NCBI GenBank assembly: GCA_028278625.1
Contig: JANQDY010000018.1
Location: forward strand, 1 to 25,961
Length of the DNA: 25,961 nt
Source of the DNA: Thermodesulfobacteriota bacterium
GTDB lineage: Bacteria > Desulfobacterota > DSM-4660 > Desulfatiglandales > Desulfatiglandaceae
Reading direction: 5' to 3'
The translations under genes and the position numbers were made by a program. Shown one piece after another: positions 17,065 through 23,787 of this stretch. Position 1 is the first letter of the stretch. Each line of letters starts with the position of its first letter. The notes beneath the pieces were generated by a model that worked only from the letters and a program-made list of their open reading frames with translations, had not been told where the DNA came from and did no database searches.

Positions 17065-18749
17065 TATCTGAGCAACGCTCCTATCTTGTGAAGTATTGGT
17101 GCCGTCCCCGGTGCTGAAGGGCCTGAGGTGGGGTCCTTTCTCAAGGCCAGTTGAAGCGCCCGTTTCAATCTGAACAATTCCCGTATCACCCCTTTGCCGT
17201 ACCCTTCACCCCGGAGCATCTTGTAGATTTCTTCCACATAGGATTGTCCATCGGTAAAGCTATTGGGAATCAGTTGGATCATCTCTTTTAAAAGGACGGA
17301 TGCTTCCACCGAATCCATGGTTTCATGGGCCCATGCCGAACCGAGACCCCTCAGGTTCCGTTCGCTCCGTTCCTGATGCACCAGGGTATTTGCGGTGTAA
17401 TAAAAAAGATAGGGCTGATAGTAGGGAAGGCCGCTTTGGTTGATAAAATCAATGGTTTCAAAGAATGTCTCGCGGGTTTCTCCCGGGTAACCGATAATGA
17501 AACTGCCGCGGCTGATGATGCCGTGATCATTGAGCAGTTTGATGGCCTCAAAGGACTCCCTTTTGCTGAGCCGTTTGTCCATGTTGTTTAAGATCTCCTG
17601 GCTCCCCGATTCCAACCCCAGATCCAGGAACTCGCATCCCGACCGTTTCATGAGCCCAACCAGCTCAGGTGTCAACGCACTTGCCCGGGCAAAGGATGAC
17701 CATTTAAAGGAGAATTGCTCCGCTATCATCATCTTTAAAACTGCTTTGATGCGGTCTTTTCTGGCGGTGAAATTGTCATCGGTAAAACGGACATGTCTTA
17801 CCAATCCCAGATCATCAATGGCTTTGAGTTCATCTCTGAGCACCGCCAGGGAACGGTAGTGGACTTCCGGAAACAGCCAGTGGTAGGTGCAGAAACGGCA
17901 CCGGTAATAGCATCCTCGACTGCTGTTGACAGGAAGGGTATGATTCAGATACGGCTTTGGAATTTGAGCCCATGAAATGGCCGTCTGATCCATGTGGATT
18001 TCTTCCTCATGGCGCGGGGTGAATGTGATTCGGCCGGTTTCATCAAAGTATGCCAGGTTGGGAACATGGCGCAGATCATCACCCTTTTCCAGGGCTCTTA
18101 AGAGCTTCACCAGACTCTGCTCTCCTTTGGCCTCAACCACAAAGGCATCCACTTTTCCGCTAAAACCGGAAAGGTAGTCAAGGGTCCCTTTTGTGAGCGC
18201 ATCTCCCGCGTGCATTGCCTTTTTTACCAGCATGCCACCGGCAATAACGGCCACATGGGGCGCCAGATGCTTTATTCTCGCGGCCATTTCCCGGATATCG
18301 CTCATCAGGATGAAATTACTGGAGATGCAGACCGCCAGGGGCGATTCCTCAAGCAATGCCTCCAAATGGCAGGTGGCATAGTTCTGAACGATGATGGGGT
18401 CAAACCCGTTGGCCGTGAAATACTGGTAAATGTAAATCCCGTTCAGGGTCACCGTATTGGCCAGGGAATAATGTTGGCTCACATTTTCGGGCGTCATCTC
18501 CGGGGATCTGCAGCCGGCTTCTACGTAATTCATGAGATCCAGCAGATCCATGTACCGCCCCTCCATGAACAGCAGAGAAGACCGGGTGTTTTCATTCACC
18601 TGTGCTTGCAGGGCGGAAAGGTCCAGGTCCTTGAACCGGTGTGCCTGACGTTGTGCCCTCTCGGCTGCACCGGCCATCCGCTGCTCCAGATGGATGTGGT
18701 TGTTGAGGGGTTGGTTCTGCGCTATGAAGATGACTTTTGAACGGCCCAA
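17064..18749 (-). CDS. Radical SAM protein with possible B12-binding-like N-domain
   Basis: 561 aa. The radical SAM cluster motif CxxxCxxC is GCYYRCRFC (Cys 280, 284, 287), followed by GLESGSQEILNNMDKR and GSFIIGYPGETRETFFETIDF, both family hallmarks, so it binds a 4Fe-4S cluster and SAM. Residues about 105-230 look like the B12-binding-type Rossmann domain of the same superfamily (ANGFDPIIVQNY, AVCISSNFILMSDI, VAVIAGGML), but no clear D-x-H-x-x-G cobalamin motif is seen. Start: TTG at 18749, with GAGG about 12 bases upstream and a stop immediately before it; other starts are possible. First gene of the large operon. Possible radical methylation or rearrangement of the pathway product; reaction unknown. 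Confidence 0.88.
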   Translation of the reverse strand: MGRSKVIFIAQNQPLNNHIHLEQRMAGAAERAQRQAHRFKDLDLSALQAQVNENTRSSLLFMEGRYMDLLDLMNYVEAGCRSPEMTPENVSQHYSLANTVTLNGIYIYQYFTANGFDPIIVQNYATCHLEALLEESPLAVCISSNFILMSDIREMAARIKHLAPHVAVIAGGMLVKKAMHAGDALTKGTLDYLSGFSGKVDAFVVEAKGEQSLVKLLRALEKGDDLRHVPNLAYFDETGRITFTPRHEEEIHMDQTAISWAQIPKPYLNHTLPVNSSRGCYYRCRFCTYHWLFPEVHYRSLAVLRDELKAIDDLGLVRHVRFTDDNFTARKDRIKAVLKMMIAEQFSFKWSSFARASALTPELVGLMKRSGCEFLDLGLESGSQEILNNMDKRLSKRESFEAIKLLNDHGIISRGSFIIGYPGETRETFFETIDFINQSGLPYYQPYLFYYTANTLVHQERSERNLRGLGSAWAHETMDSVEASVLLKEMIQLIPNSFTDGQSYVEEIYKMLRGEGYGKGVIRELFRLKRALQLALRKDPTSGPSAPGTAPILHKIGALLR

Positions 18750-18847
18750 CGGCTGAATTCACCTCAAAAAAAGAGAACAGACCATCAAATGAGAAAAGCC
18801 CAAAAACGACAAGCCAATTCCGGAAATGGGACAATGGGACGGGCGGC

Positions 18848-18876
18848 ATGTTACGGAAATGATGAAACAAAGTCAA
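18848..18876 (-). promoter_or_regulatory. Sigma70-type promoter of the radical SAM-transport operon
   Basis: On the minus strand TTGACT (18876-18871, 5 of 6) and TAACAT (18853-18848, 4 of 6) are separated by exactly 17 bases. The expected start of transcription is near 18841, about 90 bases before the TTG. Two tandem copies of GTCCCATT (read on the minus strand, 18840-18825) lie just at the start and could be an operator. The 171-base gap 18750-18920 holds only this. Confidence 0.6.
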
Positions 18877-18920
18877 TGACAATACCGCTTTTAACTACCA
18901 TTACTAAAAAAGAGATGTGG

Positions 18921-19937
18921 CTATTGGTCTTTTCTTGGAGAATCGGAAAAGGTCTTGACCATATCCGGGTATTTGTTGACGAACTTGCGGGACTCCGTGT
19001 AAATACGAGGGTCATCCGGTTCTTTGCGCACCAGCATGGATAGTATTTCCAGGGCTTTTTCCGGTTCCCCGCGCATTTCGTGGATTTTTGAAATCCCCAG
19101 GAAAGCATATTTATCATACCCCATGGACATGGCCTTCCTGTAATTGGTTTCCGCCATGCTGAGATCGTTCAATCGAATGTAAGAATCCCCAATCCGGCTG
19201 AGACCCACCTGACGGTCCATGCCGTTTTCAAGGGCCCTGTTCCAGGCACCGATGGCCGACGTATACTCTTTCCTCCCCCTGAGGCAGTCCGCTTTTCCGT
19301 GCCAGGCATGTGAATTTCGAGGGTCGATGTTAAGGGCTTGATCAAAGAGCCTGATGGCTTCTTGAAAATCGCGCCTTTTTCGATGAATGTTGGCAGCCGC
19401 GGTCAGGGCGATCACGGATTTGGGCGAAATTTCAAGGACCCGCTCAAAATAGTCAAGGGCCTTCTCGTCATCATTTTCCGAAACCGCCATCTGACCCAGT
19501 CCCATCAGTGCGTAGGGATCGTAGGGATTCTCCTTAAGTGCCATGAAATAGTATTTTTTGGAACCTTCGAAATCCCCCCTTTTCTTCAAGCAATCGCCGA
19601 TGCGCGTCATTGTCTTATGGTCCGTGGGTCGGTACTCCAAGCACCTGGACCAGGCGTCCAAAGCCTTGTCCAAATCCCGTAACCCCCTGTAGGCATCCCC
19701 CATCCCCACAAGGGCATGCCAGTTGTCACTTTCAACCGCCAGGCATTCCTTATAAAAGCCGATGGCCTCCTTGAACCGTTTGCTTCTGCGCTTAAGGTCA
19801 CCAAGCCCCACAAGGGCATACGTGTTGTAGGGATCCAGATTTAGAAGTTCACGGTACGTCTCTTCAGCCTGTCTCAGTTTTCCTTTCTTTTTTTGTTGAT
19901 GGGCCAGTTTTCCAAGATCCAGTACTCTCTTCTTCAT
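18921..19937 (-). CDS. TPR-repeat protein
   Basis: About 338 aa from ATG 19937, which has AAGGAAGAG about 10-14 bases upstream; an in-frame ATG at 19973 would add 12 residues but has no ribosome site. The protein is eight or so TPR units (for example YRELLNLDPYNTYALVGLGD, YKECLAVESDNWHALVGMGD), a helical scaffold for protein-protein contacts. No signal peptide or membrane segment is seen; probably cytoplasmic. It precedes the radical SAM operon by about 170 bases and has its own gap, so it is likely a separate transcript. No specific partner can be named. Confidence 0.85.
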   Translation of the reverse strand: MKKRVLDLGKLAHQQKKKGKLRQAEETYRELLNLDPYNTYALVGLGDLKRRSKRFKEAIGFYKECLAVESDNWHALVGMGDAYRGLRDLDKALDAWSRCLEYRPTDHKTMTRIGDCLKKRGDFEGSKKYYFMALKENPYDPYALMGLGQMAVSENDDEKALDYFERVLEISPKSVIALTAAANIHRKRRDFQEAIRLFDQALNIDPRNSHAWHGKADCLRGRKEYTSAIGAWNRALENGMDRQVGLSRIGDSYIRLNDLSMAETNYRKAMSMGYDKYAFLGISKIHEMRGEPEKALEILSMLVRKEPDDPRIYTESRKFVNKYPDMVKTFSDSPRKDQ

Positions 19938-20103
19938 TTTTTGTGTTCTCTTCCTTGTTTCAGAGGTGAACATTCAGGCAGGAACGGGGCAAGCTAACGT
20001 TGCGGTAATACCAACACTTTATACAGGCAAGGTATCTCTTCCTGCGGCATCATGAATGATCATAGCCGCTTCCATTGGTCATGGCAACCCGGAATTTTAT
20101 GCT

Positions 20104-20131
20104 TTGCCATTAGGGAAAAATAAGATATAGG
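20104..20131 (+). promoter_or_regulatory. Candidate promoter of the TrpF-like gene
   Basis: TTGCCA (20104-20109) and TATAGG (20126-20131) are 16 bases apart, about 30 bases before the ATG at 20165. It lies in the divergent region shared with the TPR gene. Matches are only moderate. Confidence 0.35.
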
Positions 20132-20164
20132 ATGGCCAATTATCGTCATTTGAGGGGAGCATCC

Positions 20165-21073
20165 ATGATTGTTCAGATATATGAAATCCAGACCCCGGAA
20201 GAAGCTGAAAAATGCGTGGCGCTTGACGTTGACCATTTGGGAAGCGTTATCTTGCGCCAGGATGAGTGGCGCCTGCCCCTTCTTCGGGAAACCGTACGCC
20301 TCACGGAAGGGACACCGCACAAGAGCAGCATGATCCCCCTTTACAGGGATCTCGACACCGTATTCAGAACCCTTGATTATTATCGGCCTGACTACATCCA
20401 TTTTTGTGATGCCATCACCGATGCCGAAGGAAGGGCAACAGCTTTGGAGGAATATGTGGACTTTCAAGCCACCGTTAAGGAGAAATTCCCCGAAACCGGC
20501 ATCATCAGGACCATCCCCATTCCCCGGGCCGAGGAAATGCCGTCCTTTCCGTCTCTTGAGATTGCCAAAAAGTTTGAAACCATCAGCGATTTTTTCCTCA
20601 CTGACACCTGGGTCAAGGACGCGCCGGTGGAAGGCTTTGTGGGGATCACGGGAGAAACGGTGGACCAAGAGATGGCCCGGGCCCTGGTTCAACAAAGCAC
20701 CCTTCCGGTTATCCTGGCAGGTGGTCTATCCCCAAAAAACGTGCACGATGCCCTCTTGAGCGTGAAAGCGGCCGGTGGCGACAGCTGCACCCAAACCAAC
20801 CAGGTGGACCATCTGGGATCACCCATTCGATTCCGGAAGGACTTTGGCAAGGTGGGTGATTTTGTAACTGCGGTGCGCGAAGCGGAAGGGGTGCTTCGAG
20901 AAGAAAGAACGGAGATGGAGGAGCGCCTCATGAATTTAAAGGAAGCCCTCGCGGACCGTGAAAAGGCGCTGCCGGCACACTCGGTGCGGCCGCACCAGCT
21001 TCAGGCCATCGAAGCCCTGGAGGATGAAATCGCGGCCCTTGAAAAGGACCTAGCGATCCTCCGGGTTCATTGA
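20165..21073 (+). CDS. TIM-barrel protein of the phosphoribosylanthranilate isomerase (TrpF) type, catalytic Cys missing, coiled-coil tail
   Basis: 302 aa from ATG 20165, where GAGGGGAG sits five bases upstream (an earlier ATG at 20132 has none). TrpF-like features: EAEKCVALDVDHLGSVIL, the late PVILAGGLSPKNVHDALLSV (strong match to the TrpF motif), and GGDSCTQTNQVD in the SGVE position. In TrpF the first motif is K-I-C-G with the catalytic Cys; here it reads VQIYE, so Cys and Gly are lost. An Asp in FFLTDTW aligns with the general acid. After residue about 235 a charged coiled coil (RTEMEERLMNLKEALADREK, LEDEIAALEKDL) is added, not found in TrpF. Probably a paralogue with another activity. 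No tryptophan genes are near. Confidence 0.75.
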   Translation: MIVQIYEIQTPEEAEKCVALDVDHLGSVILRQDEWRLPLLRETVRLTEGTPHKSSMIPLYRDLDTVFRTLDYYRPDYIHFCDAITDAEGRATALEEYVDFQATVKEKFPETGIIRTIPIPRAEEMPSFPSLEIAKKFETISDFFLTDTWVKDAPVEGFVGITGETVDQEMARALVQQSTLPVILAGGLSPKNVHDALLSVKAAGGDSCTQTNQVDHLGSPIRFRKDFGKVGDFVTAVREAEGVLREERTEMEERLMNLKEALADREKALPAHSVRPHQLQAIEALEDEIAALEKDLAILRVH

Positions 21074-21100
21074 CCGCGAATTCACTTTCGAATTCTCTCG

Positions 21101-21148
21101 ACCATTGGATCACCAACGAGAATCCCTTGTTGGTCAAACCAAAATGGT
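21101..21148. repeat. Nested inverted repeats between convergent genes
   Basis: ACCATT (21101) / AATGGT (21143) encloses ACCAAC (21112) / GTTGGT (21129), and the same right half can also form TTGGT-CAA-ACCAA. It lies between the TrpF-like gene and the PIN toxin gene, which converge, so a bidirectional terminator is possible. There is no T run, so confidence is low. I see no gene in 21074-21197. Confidence 0.3.
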
Positions 21149-21197
21149 TTAAGTGTCGTTGATACTAACGGCCGGTTTCGTCGGGCGTGGCCGTGTT

Positions 21198-21635
21198 TCA
21201 GCGATCCGGTGCAACCTGCTGTTCTGTTTCTTCTTTTCTATAAAATTCAATAAATTCAGAGGGTGATAATACTTTTATTCCTTGCCTCAGTGACGAGGGG
21301 TAGTGGGCTATATTGCCGGCAACCAGACACGCTGCTTTTCCAGAGATAGCCACCTCAAGAAAAGGTTCATCATCAATATCCGGAAGGCGGTTTCTCAAAG
21401 GCGATGTTGAAATGAAAATACCATTTTGATGTATAAAATTTATTAAGGTGGCAACTTGCTCTTTGTTGAAGTGAAATTTTGGCCTGTTGAGCACATCTTG
21501 ATATTCAGATAAGATGCGAACATCAATATACAAGGCCAACTCACCGGCAAAGATCATACGAACAATTTCACCGCTTGACCCGAACGGGGTGAGCAGGCCG
21601 GATACGAGAATATTGGTATCCAGAACGATTCTCAT
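21198..21635 (-). CDS. PIN-domain toxin
   Basis: 145 aa PIN domain: MRIVLDTNILVSGLL at the N-terminus (Asp6), LSEYQDVLNRPKFHF with Glu44, the acidic LPDIDDEPFLEVAI (Asp86-Asp89) and LVAGNIAHYP, typical of the PIN_3 / TIGR00305 family. These acidic residues bind Mg for RNA cleavage. The last about 15 residues are polar and look non-conserved. Its ATG overlaps the antitoxin stop by four bases (ATGA), so toxin follows antitoxin in one transcript, a coupled pair. In PIN toxin-antitoxin systems the antitoxin blocks the active site and represses transcription. Confidence 0.88.
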   Translation of the reverse strand: MRIVLDTNILVSGLLTPFGSSGEIVRMIFAGELALYIDVRILSEYQDVLNRPKFHFNKEQVATLINFIHQNGIFISTSPLRNRLPDIDDEPFLEVAISGKAACLVAGNIAHYPSSLRQGIKVLSPSEFIEFYRKEETEQQVAPDR

Positions 21636-21919
21636 TTTGCTCTTTTCGCTCTGACCTTTTTTATTTCCGCATCAATTTCCTCCATGGAGATTTTGTCCGT
21701 CCCCTTTTTCACGGAGGCATATTGAAGAGCGGTAACTGCGGTCGAGGCACGAGCGTGCCGAAAAGCCGATAAAACCTGTTCCAGATCATCCTCATTTATT
21801 GATGACAGAATGGCAATCGGTCTACCGTTGCTGGTAATGATCATTTCCCTCTGTTCAGGCAGCTCTTGCCAGATCTGTGATGATTTTGTCCTTAAATCTC
21901 GAACGCTTAAGAATTTCAT
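21632..21919 (-). CDS. Phd/YefM-family antitoxin
   Basis: 95 aa from ATG 21919 (GGTGG about six bases upstream; the longer frame to 21946 lacks a site). MKFLSVRDLRTKSSQIWQEL followed by MIITSNGRPIAIL is the Phd N-terminal DNA-binding motif; the C-terminal half is Lys/Glu/Ala-rich and would wrap the toxin. Translation is coupled to the PIN gene. Probably autorepresses through the inverted repeat at 21953-21987. Confidence 0.88.
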   Translation of the reverse strand: MKFLSVRDLRTKSSQIWQELPEQREMIITSNGRPIAILSSINEDDLEQVLSAFRHARASTAVTALQYASVKKGTDKISMEEIDAEIKKVRAKRAK

Positions 21920-21945
21920 AGAATACCACCCCCAATCGTGCTCCA

Positions 21946-21987
21946 ATTATATACACAATTGATTCACATATCAAGGTTTAATTGTGT
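21946..21987 (-). promoter_or_regulatory. Strong promoter with operator for the Phd-PIN pair
   Basis: On the minus strand TTGATA (21974-21969, 5 of 6) and a perfect TATAAT (21951-21946) are exactly 17 bases apart, 26 bases before the antitoxin start. An 8-bp inverted repeat ACACAATT (21953-21960) / AATTGTGT (21980-21987) brackets the -35 box and is a natural site for Phd autorepression. Confidence 0.75.
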
Positions 21988-22008
21988 TGGAAACGGAACG
22001 TGCGGGTA

Positions 22009-22041
22009 ACTTGCCGGGCGCGTCGTTTTGCCCGGTCAAGT
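22009..22041. repeat. Hairpin between two toxin-antitoxin modules
   Basis: ACTTGCCGGGC (22009-22019) pairs with GCCCGGTCAAGT (22030-22041), an 11-bp stem with one bulged base and a 10-base loop. It lies 3' of the Xre antitoxin gene on the minus strand. It lacks a T run, so it may be a weak terminator or a processing site. Confidence 0.45.
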
Positions 22042-22058
22042 ACCCCCGTTTGTTCGCG

Positions 22059-22415
22059 CTAAGAGATTCTGTCGACTTTGATTTCAAGGATTCTTGCAAT
22101 GCGTTTTGCCATTGAAGGCGACAGGCGACGTTTGCCTCTTTCGTAATCACTGATCATATTCTGACGAATTCCAAGTTGTTCAGCGAGCTGGGCCTGGGTC
22201 ATGCCTGCTTTAATCCTGGCTGCCGCAAGAAGGTTGCCAACTCTATTTGACTGCATTTCTTTCCAAAAATCAGTGTCTTCAATTGCAACACTATCAGAAT
22301 CATCCGACGTGAGAATACTCACTTCGAATTTCTGGCTAATCCACTCGATAAGTTCATCAACTTTCTCACCCTGAAGAGATATTTCAATACGGGGCTTTTT
22401 CACGATTGCCAACAT
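22059..22415 (-). CDS. Xre-family antitoxin (HigA-like)
   Basis: 118 aa from ATG 22415, seven bases after GAGG; alternatives are ATG 22421 and GTG 22403. The GTG would suit the family, because typical members begin KKPRIEISL and the unbroken toxin ends at an overlapping stop. Residues 60-112 are an Xre helix-turn-helix: NLLAAARIKAGMTQAQLAEQ, then IRQNMISDYERGKR and MAKRIARIL. An acidic N-terminal part may bind the toxin. It lies downstream of and overlaps the RelE-type toxin gene, the order typical of HigBA. Confidence 0.85.
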   Translation of the reverse strand: MLAIVKKPRIEISLQGEKVDELIEWISQKFEVSILTSDDSDSVAIEDTDFWKEMQSNRVGNLLAAARIKAGMTQAQLAEQLGIRQNMISDYERGKRRLSPSMAKRIARILEIKVDRIS

Positions 22416-22651
22416 AAACATACCTCAATTACAATTTCCACTTTTTGGCAAATCCAGCATGCCACATATCGATAATTCAGATGGCAGTGGTATTTGTCTT
22501 TACCCAAGGGTGAAAAATTATGCCAACCTTTTTGTATTGGCCCATCTGCCTTGAGATCTTCAACCAATAAAAATAGCAACTTGCGGACATTTTCAGGTAA
22601 TTTATCAAGTCCGCGAAGCGCCCTTTTCTTAATTCTGACCTCGTATTTCAT
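22400..22651 (-). CDS. RelE/HigB-type toxin, C-terminus altered by a frameshift
   Basis: 83 aa as read: MKYEVRIKKRALRGLDKLPE, GWHNFSPLGKDKYHCHLNYR and YVACWICQKVEIVIEV match a RelE/HigB-type toxin, then the frame ends as CLCWQS. Dropping one T from the TTT at 22416-22418 (minus strand) makes the tail read EVCYVGNREKAPY with a stop at 22384, which is the family's conserved C-terminus and gives 88 aa. So the gene appears to carry a one-base insertion. There is no ribosome site; see the leaderless promoter at 22652-22685. C-terminal residues of RelE toxins are often catalytic, so the truncated form may be inactive. Confidence 0.82.
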   Translation of the reverse strand: MKYEVRIKKRALRGLDKLPENVRKLLFLLVEDLKADGPIQKGWHNFSPLGKDKYHCHLNYRYVACWICQKVEIVIEVCLCWQS

Positions 22652-22685
22652 GGGTTATATTATAACCCAATAAGGTTATGGTCAA
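22652..22685 (-). promoter_or_regulatory. Leaderless promoter with overlapping operator at the RelE-type toxin
   Basis: On the minus strand a perfect TATAAT (22664-22659) lies seven bases before the ATG, so the transcript should begin at or next to the start codon. TTGACC (22685-22680) is 15 bases further up, a short spacer. The -10 is embedded in a perfect 17-base palindrome GGGTTATA-T-TATAACCC (22652-22668), and a further half site GGTTAT (22674-22679) pairs with ATAACC (22662-22667). A natural autorepression site for the Xre antitoxin. Confidence 0.65.
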
Positions 22686-22722
22686 GGTACTTTTTCTGTA
22701 TTTGGGAATGGCATGCTATCCA

Positions 22723-22739
22723 GCGCGCGGAACGCGCGC
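22723..22739. repeat. GC-rich hairpin downstream of the HEPN-MNT pair
   Basis: GCGCGC (22723-22728) / GCGCGC (22734-22739) with a five-base loop, in the gap between the MNT gene end (22779) and the RelE promoter. No T run follows on the minus strand. It may act as a terminator or insulator; evidence is structural only. Confidence 0.35.
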
Positions 22740-22778
22740 CGGGAGCAGTAAAATGTCAGGAGGGTCCCAGTAATAATT

Positions 22779-23090
22779 TCAGACCAAAAGGCCGTTTTCT
22801 GCGTAATCGGTAATTAGGGATTTTCTTGATTTCCATTCCTCCGGTGTGAAGGCCGAAGCTTCAATGGGCGCAAAGACTTCGTAGATGGCATCGGTCAAAA
22901 TGTTGATGCGCTCCCAGTAACTCTTGTCCGCGAAGCTTGAGGAGATGACCACTAAATCAATGTCGCTGTCCTCCCGGGCCGTACCCGCGGCATGGGAACC
23001 GAAAAGTATAAGCTGATCAACACGAATATTGATGGCTTCCAATGCCTTCTTGAATTCCTGGATGGTCTCTAGAACTGTTCCTTGACCCAT
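22779..23090 (-). CDS. MNT-type nucleotidyltransferase (HEPN/MNT antitoxin)
   Basis: 103 aa. The minimal nucleotidyltransferase motif is complete: LFGSHAAGTAREDSDIDLVV, with GS at 31-32 and the metal Asp pair D43/D45. In HEPN/MNT modules such proteins neutralise the HEPN RNase, in characterised cases by AMPylating it. The remainder is helical (DAIYEVFAPIEASAFTPEEW). Its ATG overlaps the HEPN gene end by 22 bases, and AGGA lies nine bases upstream. Cotranscribed with the HEPN gene. Confidence 0.88.
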   Translation of the reverse strand: MGQGTVLETIQEFKKALEAINIRVDQLILFGSHAAGTAREDSDIDLVVISSSFADKSYWERINILTDAIYEVFAPIEASAFTPEEWKSRKSLITDYAENGLLV

Positions 23091-23449
23091 TTCAGCACAT
23101 CCTTGCTCTTTTCAATCATTTCTTTTGTAATCTGTTTTGTATAGGCGGCCTGTATTTTCGACAGATCATCAGGGTATCGGGTCGCCACGCTTGCGGTATT
23201 CAACTTTGTAATGAATTTCAGCAGGTCTCTATGGGGTTTTCTTCCAATTTTCTTTAGAAGATAAATGAGATTATGGGTCTTAGGAGGGACTTCAGCCAGT
23301 TCTTTTGAGTACAAACCTTTCAAAGACTTTTCGATGGACAAATGACACATGAAAACAGCATACAAGTAACGGCCACTGGCGAACATGGCGTCGGCTGTAC
23401 CCATATCGTAATCCGCTTGTTTGAGCCATTCGTGGTGCTTATCACTCAT
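23069..23449 (-). CDS. HEPN-domain protein (toxin of a HEPN/MNT module)
   Basis: 126 aa from ATG 23449 (AGGGA six bases upstream); an ATG at 23488 would add 13 unlikely residues. The family pattern is clear: HEWLKQADYDMGTADAMFAS, YAVFMCHLSIEKSLKGL and THNLIYLLKKI, helical throughout. HEPN toxins use an R-x4-6-H motif for RNA cleavage; the visible pair is R27...H36 with eight residues between, so the canonical spacing is not seen and its RNase activity is uncertain. Order HEPN then MNT is usual. Confidence 0.85.
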   Translation of the reverse strand: MSDKHHEWLKQADYDMGTADAMFASGRYLYAVFMCHLSIEKSLKGLYSKELAEVPPKTHNLIYLLKKIGRKPHRDLLKFITKLNTASVATRYPDDLSKIQAAYTKQITKEMIEKSKDVLKWVKEQF

Positions 23450-23486
23450 GGGCCATCCCTTCCTTCCGCGAAAGATACTGCCTTTC

Positions 23487-23700
23487 ATGAGATTCTACCC
23501 CTGAAGAAGGGCTAGGTCAATTCAATCCCACCTTCTGGAGGGTATCAATAACATGAAAATAACCGGTTTATCCGGTGCATTTTCCCGGTTGGAATTAAGC
23601 GCCATGTCCCCGGAATTCCAAACGAAAAGATGCTTTCTCAGCAGTACACTTTTCCCGGCAAAAATGAGGTTCTAAGCCCTGAAACAGGGCCAATTCAACC
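23487..23700. repeat. Diverged direct repeat pair around a palindrome, gap 23450-23787
   Basis: Two related segments of about 37-42 bases start ATGAG(A/G)TTCTA at 23487 and 23664 and continue CCCTGAAG/CCCTGAAAC, an AGGGC hairpin, then (G/C)AATTCAA. The second has a perfect GCCCT-GAAAC-AGGGC hairpin. They are 177 bases apart. Together with the palindrome at 23589-23621 this makes the 340-base gap repeat-rich; no gene is seen in it. Confidence 0.5.
23589..23621. repeat. REP-like palindrome
   Basis: A perfect 8-bp inverted repeat TTGGAATT (23589) / AATTCCAA (23614) encloses AAGCGCCATGTCCCCGG. The GGAATTAAG...GTCCCCGGAATTCC layout resembles REP sequences linked to RAYT-type transposases; that likeness is from memory. 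No transposase is in the window. Confidence 0.5.
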
Positions 23701-23787
23701 GATTAGCTTAGCATTTCAACCACTTGCCTTGGGCGACCCATCAGCACTGGTTGTGAGGCCAGGAGGAGGAAGGCCCCTGCTACCCGA

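Noticed and set aside
20060..20695. 211-aa open frame on the minus strand
   Set aside because: Antisense to the TrpF-like gene, which has a clear ribosome site and family motifs; the antisense product has none.
22723..22739. Rho-independent terminator
   Set aside because: Strong GC hairpin but no T run on either useful strand; listed only as a hairpin.
23487..23700. CRISPR array remnant
   Set aside because: Only two repeat-like copies, 177 bases apart, clearly diverged, no third copy at regular spacing and no cas gene in the window.
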